Shown: positions 8,918 through 15,977 of the stretch, piece after piece
Position numbering within the stretch: position 1 is the first letter of the stretch
How the letters are laid out: every line of letters begins with the position of its first letter
Source of the DNA: SKLM01 sp964450435
Lineage (GTDB): Bacteria; Chloroflexota; Anaerolineae; B4-G1
Direction of reading: 5' to 3'
Length of the DNA: 44,614 nucleotides
NCBI GenBank assembly: GCA_964450435.1
Contig: CAYVCX010000016.1
Location: 1 to 44,614, forward strand
Made by a program: the position numbers and the translations under genes
Notes under the pieces: generated by a model
Told to the model about the DNA's origin: nothing
The model's input: the letters and a program-made list of their open reading frames with translations, nothing else
Database searches by the model: none

Positions 8918-9985
8918 ATGAGTCAGCAGCTGGTTCGTGAGGCGTTGGAAGAGATATTGGAAGCCGAGGGGGTGGAAACGCTCTCGGTGACCGACCTGGT
9001 GGCGTTGACGCGCGCGGAGATCAACGAGTTCCTCCCGGATGGCGTGTACGCCGTCGACCCACGGAATGGCGACCGCATCCTCTACCATTCCTCCCGGGGC
9101 AGCAGGCCCCATGACAACGTCCCAGAGGACGTGGCGGCAATCCCGGAACGCGACTGCGTCATCTGTCAGGGCGAGACCACGGGCGTCATCGACGTCGCCG
9201 AGCTGAGCGAAGGCTTCACGTTCATCAACAAGAATCTGTTCCCGATCCTGTATCCATTCGACAAGGAAGGAGCAGCATCGGGCCTTCATCTACTGCAATG
9301 GACCTCCTCGCAGCATGATAAGGACTGGCACAACATGCCGCTGGGCGACCGGGTGGTGGTGCTGGAGCGGCTGGCGGCGCTGGAGAGGACGCTGCTCGCC
9401 GGCGGGCATCGGGTGACCTCCGGCGGGGGACAGGGGCCGAGGGGGTTCGTGGTGATCATCAAGAACTATGGGCACCTGGTCGGCGGGTCGCTGATTCACG
9501 GTCACCAGCAGATTGCATTGAGCAACGTGATGCCGCGGCACTTCGAGGACAACGAGCGATTCGAAAGAGAACACGGCGAGACGTTCTCGCGGTATATGCT
9601 GCGGGAGACAGCGCCTGAGCTGGTGGTGGCGGACTACGGCGCCGCGGTTCTGCTGGTGCCCCCGTTCATGCGGCGACCGTACGACATGATGCTGCTGGTC
9701 AAGGACACGGGGAAACGGTACTTGCACGAGCTAGACGAAGACGAATTGGAGGCGGTGGCGGAGGGGTGGCACGACGCGATCCGGGCCATCCGTGAGGTGA
9801 TGCCACGGATCGGGCGGGAGGCTGCCTACAACGTGGTGACCAGCAACGGCCCCGGCGCGGGGCTGTACTTCGAGTTCCTGCCCTACACGCAGGAGATCGG
9901 TGGGGTGGAGCACCTGGGCCTGTTCGTGTGTCAGGAGCTGCCAGGGCCGGCGGCGGCGCGGCTGCGAGAGATCACGGCGGGGTAG
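8918..9985 (+). CDS. GalT/HIT-like nucleotidyltransferase
   Basis: A 355-residue protein with the hallmarks of the galactose-1-phosphate uridylyltransferase branch of the HIT superfamily. C80-x2-C83 (DCVICQG) matches a GalT zinc pair. GGSLIHGHQQIA carries H194-x-H196-x-Q, with H196 the expected nucleophile that is transiently linked to a nucleotide. Overall similarity to true GalT is low, so the substrate could be a hexose-1-phosphate or a nucleotide-sugar (ADP-glucose phosphorylase is a plant relative). It lies about 700 bp upstream of sucrose-phosphate synthase on the same strand, so supply or turnover of UDP- or ADP-glucose is a reasonable inference. The frame is open upstream, but ATG 8918 has GGGGGCAGAGG in front and a normal N-terminus. 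Confidence 0.75.
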   Translation: MSQQLVREALEEILEAEGVETLSVTDLVALTRAEINEFLPDGVYAVDPRNGDRILYHSSRGSRPHDNVPEDVAAIPERDCVICQGETTGVIDVAELSEGFTFINKNLFPILYPFDKEGAASGLHLLQWTSSQHDKDWHNMPLGDRVVVLERLAALERTLLAGGHRVTSGGGQGPRGFVVIIKNYGHLVGGSLIHGHQQIALSNVMPRHFEDNERFEREHGETFSRYMLRETAPELVVADYGAAVLLVPPFMRRPYDMMLLVKDTGKRYLHELDEDELEAVAEGWHDAIRAIREVMPRIGREAAYNVVTSNGPGAGLYFEFLPYTQEIGGVEHLGLFVCQELPGPAAARLREITAG

Positions 9986-10100
9986 AACCCGGCGAGGCCG
10001 GACGGCCAGCAGGACCCTGAGGCTAGATGACCCCGAGTCAGTCTAAGTGGGGCATTCAGGCATCACCAAGATCCCGGGGCACCCGGCATAGAACGTCGCG

Positions 10101-10272
10101 GGAGGGTTTGTATCGAGGTCCACTTGGGCGGGGGGGCATGAGCCCCGAGAAAAGGGCATTCTGGGTGCGCCGACCCCACTATCGGGCCAACCACCGGGCG
10201 TTGGTGGGGCGCCGTCCCTGGGAGGGTTTGTTTTCGGCGACTGTTTTTTGTCGGGAACAAACCTACCTCTCC
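10101..10272 (+). repeat. structured repeat block, possible MITE or ncRNA
   Basis: GGAGGGTTTGT occurs at 10101-10111 and again at 10221-10231, exactly 120 bp apart. The second copy pairs with the inverted partner at 10256-10272: GGTTTGTT (10225-10232) with AACAAACC (10256-10263), enclosing CGAC...GTCG around a run of six T. Between the copies lies a nested hairpin with CCCCA (10174-10178) and CCAAC (10187-10191) pairing with GTTGG (10200-10204) and TGGGG (10205-10209). The outer ends form an inverted pair 172 bp apart, as in a small non-autonomous element, but I see no target-site duplication. Confidence 0.35.
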
Positions 10273-10578
10273 TGGAGGAAGGGGTCCGCGGCGGCAAGAC
10301 GGTGAAGGCTTCCGACAGGGACTGAGTCTTGTGGGGCGGGAGGGCAGGGGGATTGACCAGGATCAACCTGGACCCGGATTGCCGGAAACCCTTCCAGGGC
10401 GTGCCAAGTTTGTTAAGGACGAGGCCGGGGCAGCCCTGGCAGGGAGCCGCGCGATGGCGACAGCCAGGAGAGCCCTACGGCGGTGCAGCAACGGACGGCA
10501 TCGGTGACGGGGCGACGGTGGAACTCGCTCAGGATGGTGTCAGTATAGCACAGAACTGAGGCGACGTTAACGGGGGAA

Positions 10579-10621
10579 ATTTGGGATATCGTTTGGGAAA
10601 ACAAGGCGCTATTTGGGATAT
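10579..10621 (+). promoter_or_regulatory. direct repeats ATTTGGGATAT upstream of sucrose-phosphate synthase
   Basis: ATTTGGGATAT occurs at 10579-10589 and 10611-10621, 32 bp (about three helical turns) apart. A partial copy GTTTGGGA lies between them at 10591-10598. This A+T-rich patch within G+C-rich DNA, about 100 bp before the start codon, looks like an operator or promoter region. No standard -35/-10 pair is convincing. Confidence 0.4.
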
Positions 10622-10711
10622 TCGGGGAGATGGGACGTGGAGGGACGGCGGCCGGGAGCCGGGGTGGCAAGCGGCGTCGGCCGCCAAGATGAAAGGGAAT
10701 GGGAGGGAGAC

Positions 10712-12229
10712 ATGCACGTCGGATTCCTGAACCCGCAAGGCAACTTCGATCCCGCCGACAGCTATTGGACGGAGCATCCTGACTTCGGCGGGCAGCTGGT
10801 GTACGTGAAATCGGTGGCGGTGGCCATGGGCGCGATGGGGCACAGGGTGGACATCCTGACGCGACAGATCATCGACCCGGAGTGGCCGGAGTTCCGCGAG
10901 CGGTTCGATTCGTATCCCGATGCACCCAACGTACGCATCGTGCGGCTGCCGGCGGGGCCGGATGAGTTTCTGCGCAAGGAGCTGTTGTGGCCGCATCTGG
11001 TGCGCGACTGGGTGCCCAACGTGCTCAGCTTCTACGGGGGCGAGGGGGGTCTGCCCGATGCCTTCACGACCCACTACGGCGATGGCGGGCTGTGTGGCGT
11101 GTTGATTGAGGAGGAGACGGCGACGCCGTTCACGTTTACCGGACACTCGCTGGGGGCGCAGAAGATGGACAAGCTGGACGTGACCGAGGATAACCTGGAG
11201 GAGATGGACGAGCATTTTCGCTTCGGGCGGCGGATTGTGGCGGAACGGCTGAGCATGAACCGCTCGGCGGTGAACGTCACGAGCACGCGGCAGGAGCGGT
11301 TCGAGCAGTACAGCCACCGGGCTTATCGGGGTGCCGTTGATGTGGAGGACGACCGGCGCTTCGAGGTGATCCCACCGGGGGTGAACCTGACGATATTCGG
11401 GGCCGATGCCCGCGCGGAAGACGAGGAGGAAACCCGCAGGCGGGTCGATGAGCGGCTGAGACGGGACATCGAAGAGGGGCGCCGCGAGCTGCCAGCCGTG
11501 GTGGCCTCCAGCCGGCTGGATCCGAAGAAGAACCACGTGGGTCTGGTACGGGCGTTCGCGCGGAGCGACGCTGTGCAGCGGGAGGCGAACCTGGTCTTCA
11601 TCACGGGTGCGCTGGAGGACCCGCTGCGAGGCAAGAGCGAGGCGGGCGCGACAGAGCAGGCGGTGCTGGAGGAGATCAGGGAGGAGGTGGCTGAAAACGA
11701 TCTGTGGGGCAAGATCAGTGCCTTTGGGCTGCAGGGGCAGCCAGCGCTGGCGGCAGCCTACCGGCACTTCGCGGAGCGCGGATCGATTTTCGCGCTGACG
11801 GCTCACTACGAGCCTTTCGGGCTGGCGCCACTGGAGGCGGCAGCGGCGGGCTTGCCCGTGGTGGTGACGGAGAACGGCGGTCCCCAGGAGAGCTTGAGGG
11901 AGGGGGAGGCGGAGTACGGGGTGCTGGTCGATCCGGCCGATCCAGATGACATCGCCCGGGGCCTGGAGCGGGTGCTGGTGGACGATGAGGCGTGGGAGCA
12001 GTTCGCGCGCCGGGGTCAGGAGCGGGTGCTCGACCGGTACACGTGGGATCGGACGGCGAAGAACTACGTGAGGATCATCGAGGGGGTTGTGGCTGACCCC
12101 GAGGCGCGGCGTCCCGAGGAACTTCTACCGATCCATCCGTACTTCCAGGAGGCAAGGCCGGCGGACGACGTCACCCTGGAGGAATTGAAGGAACTCTATC
12201 TGGCGGGCGAGGGCGCGGCTGCGGGTTGA
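10712..12229 (+). CDS. sucrose-phosphate synthase (GT4 family)
   Basis: A 505-residue glycosyltransferase of the GT-B fold, family GT4. The N-terminus (NPQGNFDPADSYWTEHPDF, then GGQLVYVK) and the central TTHYGDGGL, FTGHSLGAQKM, QERFEQYSH and EVIPPGVN stretches are those of bacterial sucrose-phosphate synthase such as the Halothermothrix enzyme. The donor site motif E-x7-E is in EPFGLAPLEAAAAG. It would join UDP-glucose and fructose 6-phosphate to make sucrose 6-phosphate. Mannosylfructose-phosphate synthase is a close relative and cannot be excluded. No phosphatase domain is fused to it. ATG 10712 is preceded by GGGAGGGAGAC. A fructokinase-like gene follows 36 bp later, so fructose 6-phosphate supply may be coupled. 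Confidence 0.88.
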   Translation: MHVGFLNPQGNFDPADSYWTEHPDFGGQLVYVKSVAVAMGAMGHRVDILTRQIIDPEWPEFRERFDSYPDAPNVRIVRLPAGPDEFLRKELLWPHLVRDWVPNVLSFYGGEGGLPDAFTTHYGDGGLCGVLIEEETATPFTFTGHSLGAQKMDKLDVTEDNLEEMDEHFRFGRRIVAERLSMNRSAVNVTSTRQERFEQYSHRAYRGAVDVEDDRRFEVIPPGVNLTIFGADARAEDEEETRRRVDERLRRDIEEGRRELPAVVASSRLDPKKNHVGLVRAFARSDAVQREANLVFITGALEDPLRGKSEAGATEQAVLEEIREEVAENDLWGKISAFGLQGQPALAAAYRHFAERGSIFALTAHYEPFGLAPLEAAAAGLPVVVTENGGPQESLREGEAEYGVLVDPADPDDIARGLERVLVDDEAWEQFARRGQERVLDRYTWDRTAKNYVRIIEGVVADPEARRPEELLPIHPYFQEARPADDVTLEELKELYLAGEGAAAG

Positions 12230-12265
12230 GCCTCCGGTTGCCCCACTGGAGTGGTGGAGAGGAAG

Positions 12266-13228
12266 ATGAAGATTCCGGATGGTGACTTGAGTCTGGTGGC
12301 GATCGGTGAGACCCTGGTCGATTTTATCTCTGAAGAGGAAGCAGAGTCGCTGCGGGAGGCGTACACGTTCCGCAAGTATCAGGGGGGGGCGCCGGCGAAC
12401 ATCGCGGTCAACGTGGCGAAACTGGGGGGCACAGCGGCGGTCATCTCTAAGACAGGGATCGGGAACTTCGGTCAGTTTCTGAAGGCCGAGCTGCAGCGGG
12501 CTGGGGTGATCACGGATTATATGGTCATGGATCACCTGGTGCACACGACGGTGGTATTCATCTCCCGAACGGAGGGCACGCCGGATTTTGAGGCCTTCCG
12601 CGCTGGCGACTACAAACTGGAGCCGTCGGAAGTGGATGAGGAGGCGATCGAACGGGCACAGGTGGTCCACGCCTCGACGTTTGCCCTGTCGCGGGAGCCC
12701 TGCCGGTCGGCGGTGGAGAAAGCCTTCCAGCTGGCGAAGAAGCACGGCAAAATCATCTCGCTCGACCCCAACTACAGCCGGCAGATCTGGCCGAACTACC
12801 GGGAGGCGCGGGAGGTGCTGGAGCGGATGCTGGTGTATGCGACCATCACGAAGCCCTCGCTGGACGACGCACGGCGGATCTTTAGGGTCGATGAGGAGCC
12901 GGAGCGCACCGTACAGCGGTTTCACGATATGGGACCGCCGGTTGTGGTGCTGACGATGGGGGCCGAGGGGATGCTACTCTCGGACGGAGCCGAGGTGACG
13001 CACATCCCGGCTCGGCCGGTGGAGGTGGTGGACGCCACGGGGGCGGGCGACTCCTTCTGGGCTGGCTTTCTGACGGCGCTGCTGGATGGGAACCCGCTGA
13101 AGCGGTGCGCGCTGTTCGCCCGAGAGATTGTGGAGCGGAAGCTGACGACGGTGGGGCCCCTGCCGGATAGGATGGATCGGGAGGAGGTGTACGCGAGGGT
13201 TGAGGAGGGGGGTGTTGCACCGCCGTGA
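12266..13228 (+). CDS. PfkB-family carbohydrate kinase, fructokinase-like
   Basis: About 320 residues of the ribokinase/PfkB fold. The N-terminal sugar site is seen in IGETLVDFI and GGAPANIAVNVAKLGG. The anion hole and catalytic Asp are in VDATGAGDSFWAGFL. These details fit fructokinase (fructose plus ATP to fructose 6-phosphate) better than a nucleoside kinase, and its position right after sucrose-phosphate synthase agrees. A GTG at 12251 would add five residues. I prefer ATG 12266 because GGAGAGG lies just before it, although the spacing is short. The stop codon lies inside the first of two repeated hairpins (13218-13243). Confidence 0.85.
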   Translation: MKIPDGDLSLVAIGETLVDFISEEEAESLREAYTFRKYQGGAPANIAVNVAKLGGTAAVISKTGIGNFGQFLKAELQRAGVITDYMVMDHLVHTTVVFISRTEGTPDFEAFRAGDYKLEPSEVDEEAIERAQVVHASTFALSREPCRSAVEKAFQLAKKHGKIISLDPNYSRQIWPNYREAREVLERMLVYATITKPSLDDARRIFRVDEEPERTVQRFHDMGPPVVVLTMGAEGMLLSDGAEVTHIPARPVEVVDATGAGDSFWAGFLTALLDGNPLKRCALFAREIVERKLTTVGPLPDRMDREEVYARVEEGGVAPP

Positions 13229-13293
13229 ACGGGCGGTGGTGGGTGGGATGGTGTGCGTCGCTTGCGCCACCGCCGTGAACAGACGGTGCTGGG
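13218..13293 (+). repeat. two tandem palindromes at the kinase gene end
   Basis: A 26-bp unit starting CACCGCCGTGAAC and ending CGGTG-x-TGGG occurs at 13218-13243 and 13268-13293, 50 bp apart, with four differences. Each folds as CACCGCC or CACCG against the later CGGTG, with GTGAAC in the loop. The first contains the TGA stop of the kinase gene. No T run follows, so this is more like a short interspersed palindrome than a classical terminator, though it may end or stabilise the transcript. Confidence 0.5.
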
Positions 13294-13486
13294 CTGGGGC
13301 GATGGCCCGGATGCCGTGAGCACGCAAGGGCTCGGGGAAGGGGGGAGTCGAAGGGTGCGGACTTCGGGCCGATAGGTTGCCGCGTGTTCTTCGACCGGCT
13401 GTGTGGGCGCTGTGACAGATCGGCTGCTCCAGTGTATCATCAGGGCGCGCTTTGGCGGTCTCACGATGCAGGGAGGGGAGGATAGG

Positions 13487-14869
13487 GTGCGACAGTACTC
13501 GACGGCGACATTGTTGGTTCGGGGGGGCACGCTGGTGACCCCAGAGGGGATGGTGGAGGCGGATGTCCTGGCTCAGGGCGAGCGCATTAAGGCCATCGGC
13601 CGCGGGCTGCCGGCTTCCCACGACACGCGGGTGGTGGATGCCGAGGGTTGTTACGTTCTGCCGGGCGTCATCGACGCCCACACGCACATCGATCTCGACA
13701 CGGGGGTCTATCAGACCTCTGACGACTGGTTCGTCGGGACGCGGGCTGCGGCGTGCGGCGGGGTGACGACGGTGCTCGATTTCGCCACCCAGTTTCCGGG
13801 GCAGACCCTGGGCCAGGCAGTGGAAGCCCGTCTCACGGAGGCTCAGGGCGCGGCGATTGATTACGCCTTGCACGTGATGATCACCGATCTGCCGGCCGAG
13901 CGAGAGGCTGAGATCGCGGATCTAGTGGATCTGGGGACCCCGAGTGTGAAGCTGTACACGACGTACCGGCCCAACTACTACGCCGACGATGCGACAATCC
14001 TGCGCCTGCTGAAGGCCTGTGCCGACTACGGCGTGCTGCCGCTGGTCCACTGTGAGAACGACGACCTGGTCTCCGGTCAGATCGAAGCGCTGGTGGCCTC
14101 CGAAAAGACGAGCTGGCGGGACCACGGGCGATCCCGGCCTGCACTGGCCGAGCAGGAGGCGGTCCAGCGGGTGCTCTTCCTGGCCGAAGCGGCGGGCTCT
14201 CCCGTTCACGTCTGTCACTGCTCGACGGCCCGCTCGGTCTCGTTGGTCGCGGAGGCGGTGGAGGCGGGCCAGCCTGCCACGTGCGAGACGTGTCCGCAGT
14301 ATCTGCTGCTGGACAAGACTGCGTACGACGGCCCTGAGCCATGGCGATATATCGTGCAGCCCCCGCTGCGCGAGCCCGATGAAGCTGAGCGCCTGTGGAA
14401 GCTGCTCGGAGCGGGCTTCATCGACCTGGTGTCCACGGACCATTGCGACTACACTGAGGTTCAGAAGCGGGCGGAGAATGACTTCCGGGAGACGCCAGGG
14501 GGGCTGCCTGGTGTGGAGACGCTGCTGCTGTTGATGGCGACGCACGCGGTGGCCGATGACCGGTTGAGCCTGCCACAGGTGGTGGAGCTGCTCTGTGCGA
14601 ATCCAGCCCGCCTGTGGGGGCTTTGGCCGAGAAAGGGAGTGCTGCAGCCAGGCTCGGACGCGGATATGGTGGTGTACGATCCGGCGCCGGAAGCGGAGAT
14701 TCGTGCCGACGCACTCCACTATGCGGCGGGCTACACGCCTTACGAAGGGATGACGGTTCAAGGGGAGATCAGGGCGACGATCTCCCGGGGTGAAGTGGTG
14801 TACCGTGGGGGCCGATTCACGGGGCGGGAGGGACGAGGGCAGTTTCTGAGTCGCCGACCCGCGACGTGA
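13487..14869 (+). CDS. hyuA: hydantoinase/dihydropyrimidinase, HyuA-like
   Basis: A 460-residue cyclic amidohydrolase. Metal ligands are H65 and H67 (DAHTHID), the carbamylated lysine is K155 (SVKLYTTY), and HCEND, HVCHCST and STDHCDY supply the remaining ligands and the catalytic Asp. Family members open hydantoin or dihydropyrimidine rings. Shared stretches such as GTRAAACGG, CETCPQYLLLD and ARLWGLWP recall HyuA (YgeZ) of the E. coli purine cluster more than classical D-hydantoinases. GTG 13487 is chosen because GGGAGGGGAGG ends five bases upstream and the first beta strand follows at once; ATG 13466 overlaps that ribosome site. It follows the sugar genes after 258 bp of non-coding DNA and probably has its own promoter (a weak TATCAT lies at 13435-13440). 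Confidence 0.87.
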   Translation: MRQYSTATLLVRGGTLVTPEGMVEADVLAQGERIKAIGRGLPASHDTRVVDAEGCYVLPGVIDAHTHIDLDTGVYQTSDDWFVGTRAAACGGVTTVLDFATQFPGQTLGQAVEARLTEAQGAAIDYALHVMITDLPAEREAEIADLVDLGTPSVKLYTTYRPNYYADDATILRLLKACADYGVLPLVHCENDDLVSGQIEALVASEKTSWRDHGRSRPALAEQEAVQRVLFLAEAAGSPVHVCHCSTARSVSLVAEAVEAGQPATCETCPQYLLLDKTAYDGPEPWRYIVQPPLREPDEAERLWKLLGAGFIDLVSTDHCDYTEVQKRAENDFRETPGGLPGVETLLLLMATHAVADDRLSLPQVVELLCANPARLWGLWPRKGVLQPGSDADMVVYDPAPEAEIRADALHYAAGYTPYEGMTVQGEIRATISRGEVVYRGGRFTGREGRGQFLSRRPAT

Positions 14870-15641
14870 CGAGCTGACTCCCTAGTTTGCCGCTCTCCAA
14901 TACTGTTCTCCTCACGATAAGATGCCAGTGTAATCGGTCTTGTAGAAGGACAAACTGTCTTGCTAGCTACCAGACACTTTGTCACCGGTGACCAGCTGTC
15001 CAGGTTTGACTCGGTACGAGGTCTCTGGAATCCCCTGATCTCACCGACACGCGGCAACAGCTTTGTCCCATCCGTCGTGATCCGCGCACCACGAGAGGTC
15101 TTAGTCAACGGGGCCTGCGCGCCACCCAGGCGAAATGGGCGCATCGAGTCGCATCGCGACGCACCCCCGAAGGCTCATCAAGATAGGGAGAGGTGCTCGC
15201 CAGGCTCTCAGATCGACAGGAGCACCTGCCTTGATCGGCTTGATCTGGAGGAGCCATTCGCTGGCCACGACCACTTCCGCAAAGCGGCGATGGCACGCTG
15301 GCCGAGCCATGCTATACTCTCGTCGGCGTGAGTCAGAAATGCGGAGGGTCTGCGCGGAGTCTGAGGCTTGGGCCATGGCGGCGGTCAAAACTCGACCATA
15401 AGGCTTGTGCGCCGTTGAGCCGGACGCAGGATCTTCGTTCGGGGGTCGCCAAGCACATCTGGGCAGCAGATGCAGACACCTTCGATGAGCGTCGGTGGCG
15501 GCCGTCAACCTCCTGGGCCCACCTGTCTCGCACCGTCGCAGGCGGGTCCCTGGCACGGTGAAGGAGCCGTGCCCAGCGCCCGCGGGGCTGGGTGTTGGCC
15601 GTCCAGCATTCAGGGTCTAGAGCGAACATAGGGGGAGGAGC
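14870..15641 (+). other. 772-bp region without a recognised gene
   Basis: Frames on both strands exist but show no family features, and I could not support any as a gene. An extended -10 box TGCTATACT lies at 15310-15318. Two adjoining hairpins follow: GGCACGG (15552-15558) with CCGTGCC (15567-15573), and CCCAGC (15572-15577) with GCTGGG (15587-15592). The two stems share bases, so they would be mutually exclusive. They lie 50-90 bp before the 107-residue gene and could form a regulated leader. The base composition is slightly less G+C-rich than in the flanking genes. Confidence 0.4.
15310..15318 (+). promoter_or_regulatory. possible extended -10 promoter of the AlbA_2 gene pair
   Basis: TG at 15310-15311, one base, then TATACT (15313-15318) gives an extended -10 element. 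TGGCAC at 15291-15296 is a poor -35 at a 16-bp distance. If used, the transcript would have a leader of about 320 bases containing the paired hairpins at 15552-15592. Confidence 0.3.
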
Positions 15642-15965
15642 ATGTTTCACGAAGACGGCACGTTCAACTTCCACCAGGAGATCACGGCGCTGGCCGAGGA
15701 GTTCTGCCAGGAATGGGTGCGGCGTCGCGGGCCGTTCGAGAGCAGGCTGGAGAGCGCGCTGGTTCTGAATTTTGCTCTGTCCACCATCAAGCACGATCTG
15801 GAACAGTTGCTCGATCAGCTTGAACGGCACCCTGTCTTCAGGGGTATCTCGCCTCGCGAGGTCTATGAACGAGGCGGGTATGGCGATGAGCCTCCAAAGG
15901 GATTGAACGAGCAAGACATCATCGAGATCGTGCAGGATTCTCTGCGGCACATACACCGCAACTGA
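15642..15965 (+). CDS. hypothetical protein, partner of the AlbA_2 gene
   Basis: A 107-residue soluble protein that I do not recognise. It is rich in helix-forming residues, with a long amphipathic stretch around LESALVLNFALSTIKHDLEQLL and an acidic C-terminal half (NEQDIIEIVQDSL). There is no signal peptide, membrane segment or cysteine pair. A very strong ribosome site (GGGGGAGGAGC) precedes the ATG. It ends 12 bp before the AlbA_2-domain gene, so the two are very probably co-transcribed and may act together. An antitoxin-like or regulatory role would be a guess. Confidence 0.7.
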   Translation: MFHEDGTFNFHQEITALAEEFCQEWVRRRGPFESRLESALVLNFALSTIKHDLEQLLDQLERHPVFRGISPREVYERGGYGDEPPKGLNEQDIIEIVQDSLRHIHRN

Positions 15966-15977
15966 GGTAAGAGTGAG

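Larger units (their letters stand above)
9986..10711 (+). other. 726-bp non-coding region before sucrose-phosphate synthase
   Basis: I find no convincing gene here. Small frames on both strands are Pro/Arg/Gly-rich and look like chance products of G+C-rich DNA. What stands out is structure: a repeat and hairpin block at 10101-10272 and direct ATTTGGGATAT boxes at 10579-10621, listed separately. A TGCTATACT box on the minus strand at 10542-10550 resembles an extended -10 element reading toward 10100, but it has no good -35. The G-rich stretch 10630-10711 leads into the ribosome site GGGAGGGAGAC before ATG 10712. Confidence 0.5.

Noticed and set aside
10043..10366. 107-codon minus-strand frame in the gap before sucrose-phosphate synthase
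   Set aside because: Pro-rich composition, no ribosome site and no family features; the region is better described by its repeats.
10529..11806. 425-codon minus-strand frame opposite sucrose-phosphate synthase
   Set aside because: The opposite strand carries a clear enzyme; this frame has a His/Pro/Arg-rich shadow composition.
15291..15307. Sigma-54-type promoter starting TGGCAC
   Set aside because: The second element, TTGC at the right distance, is missing.
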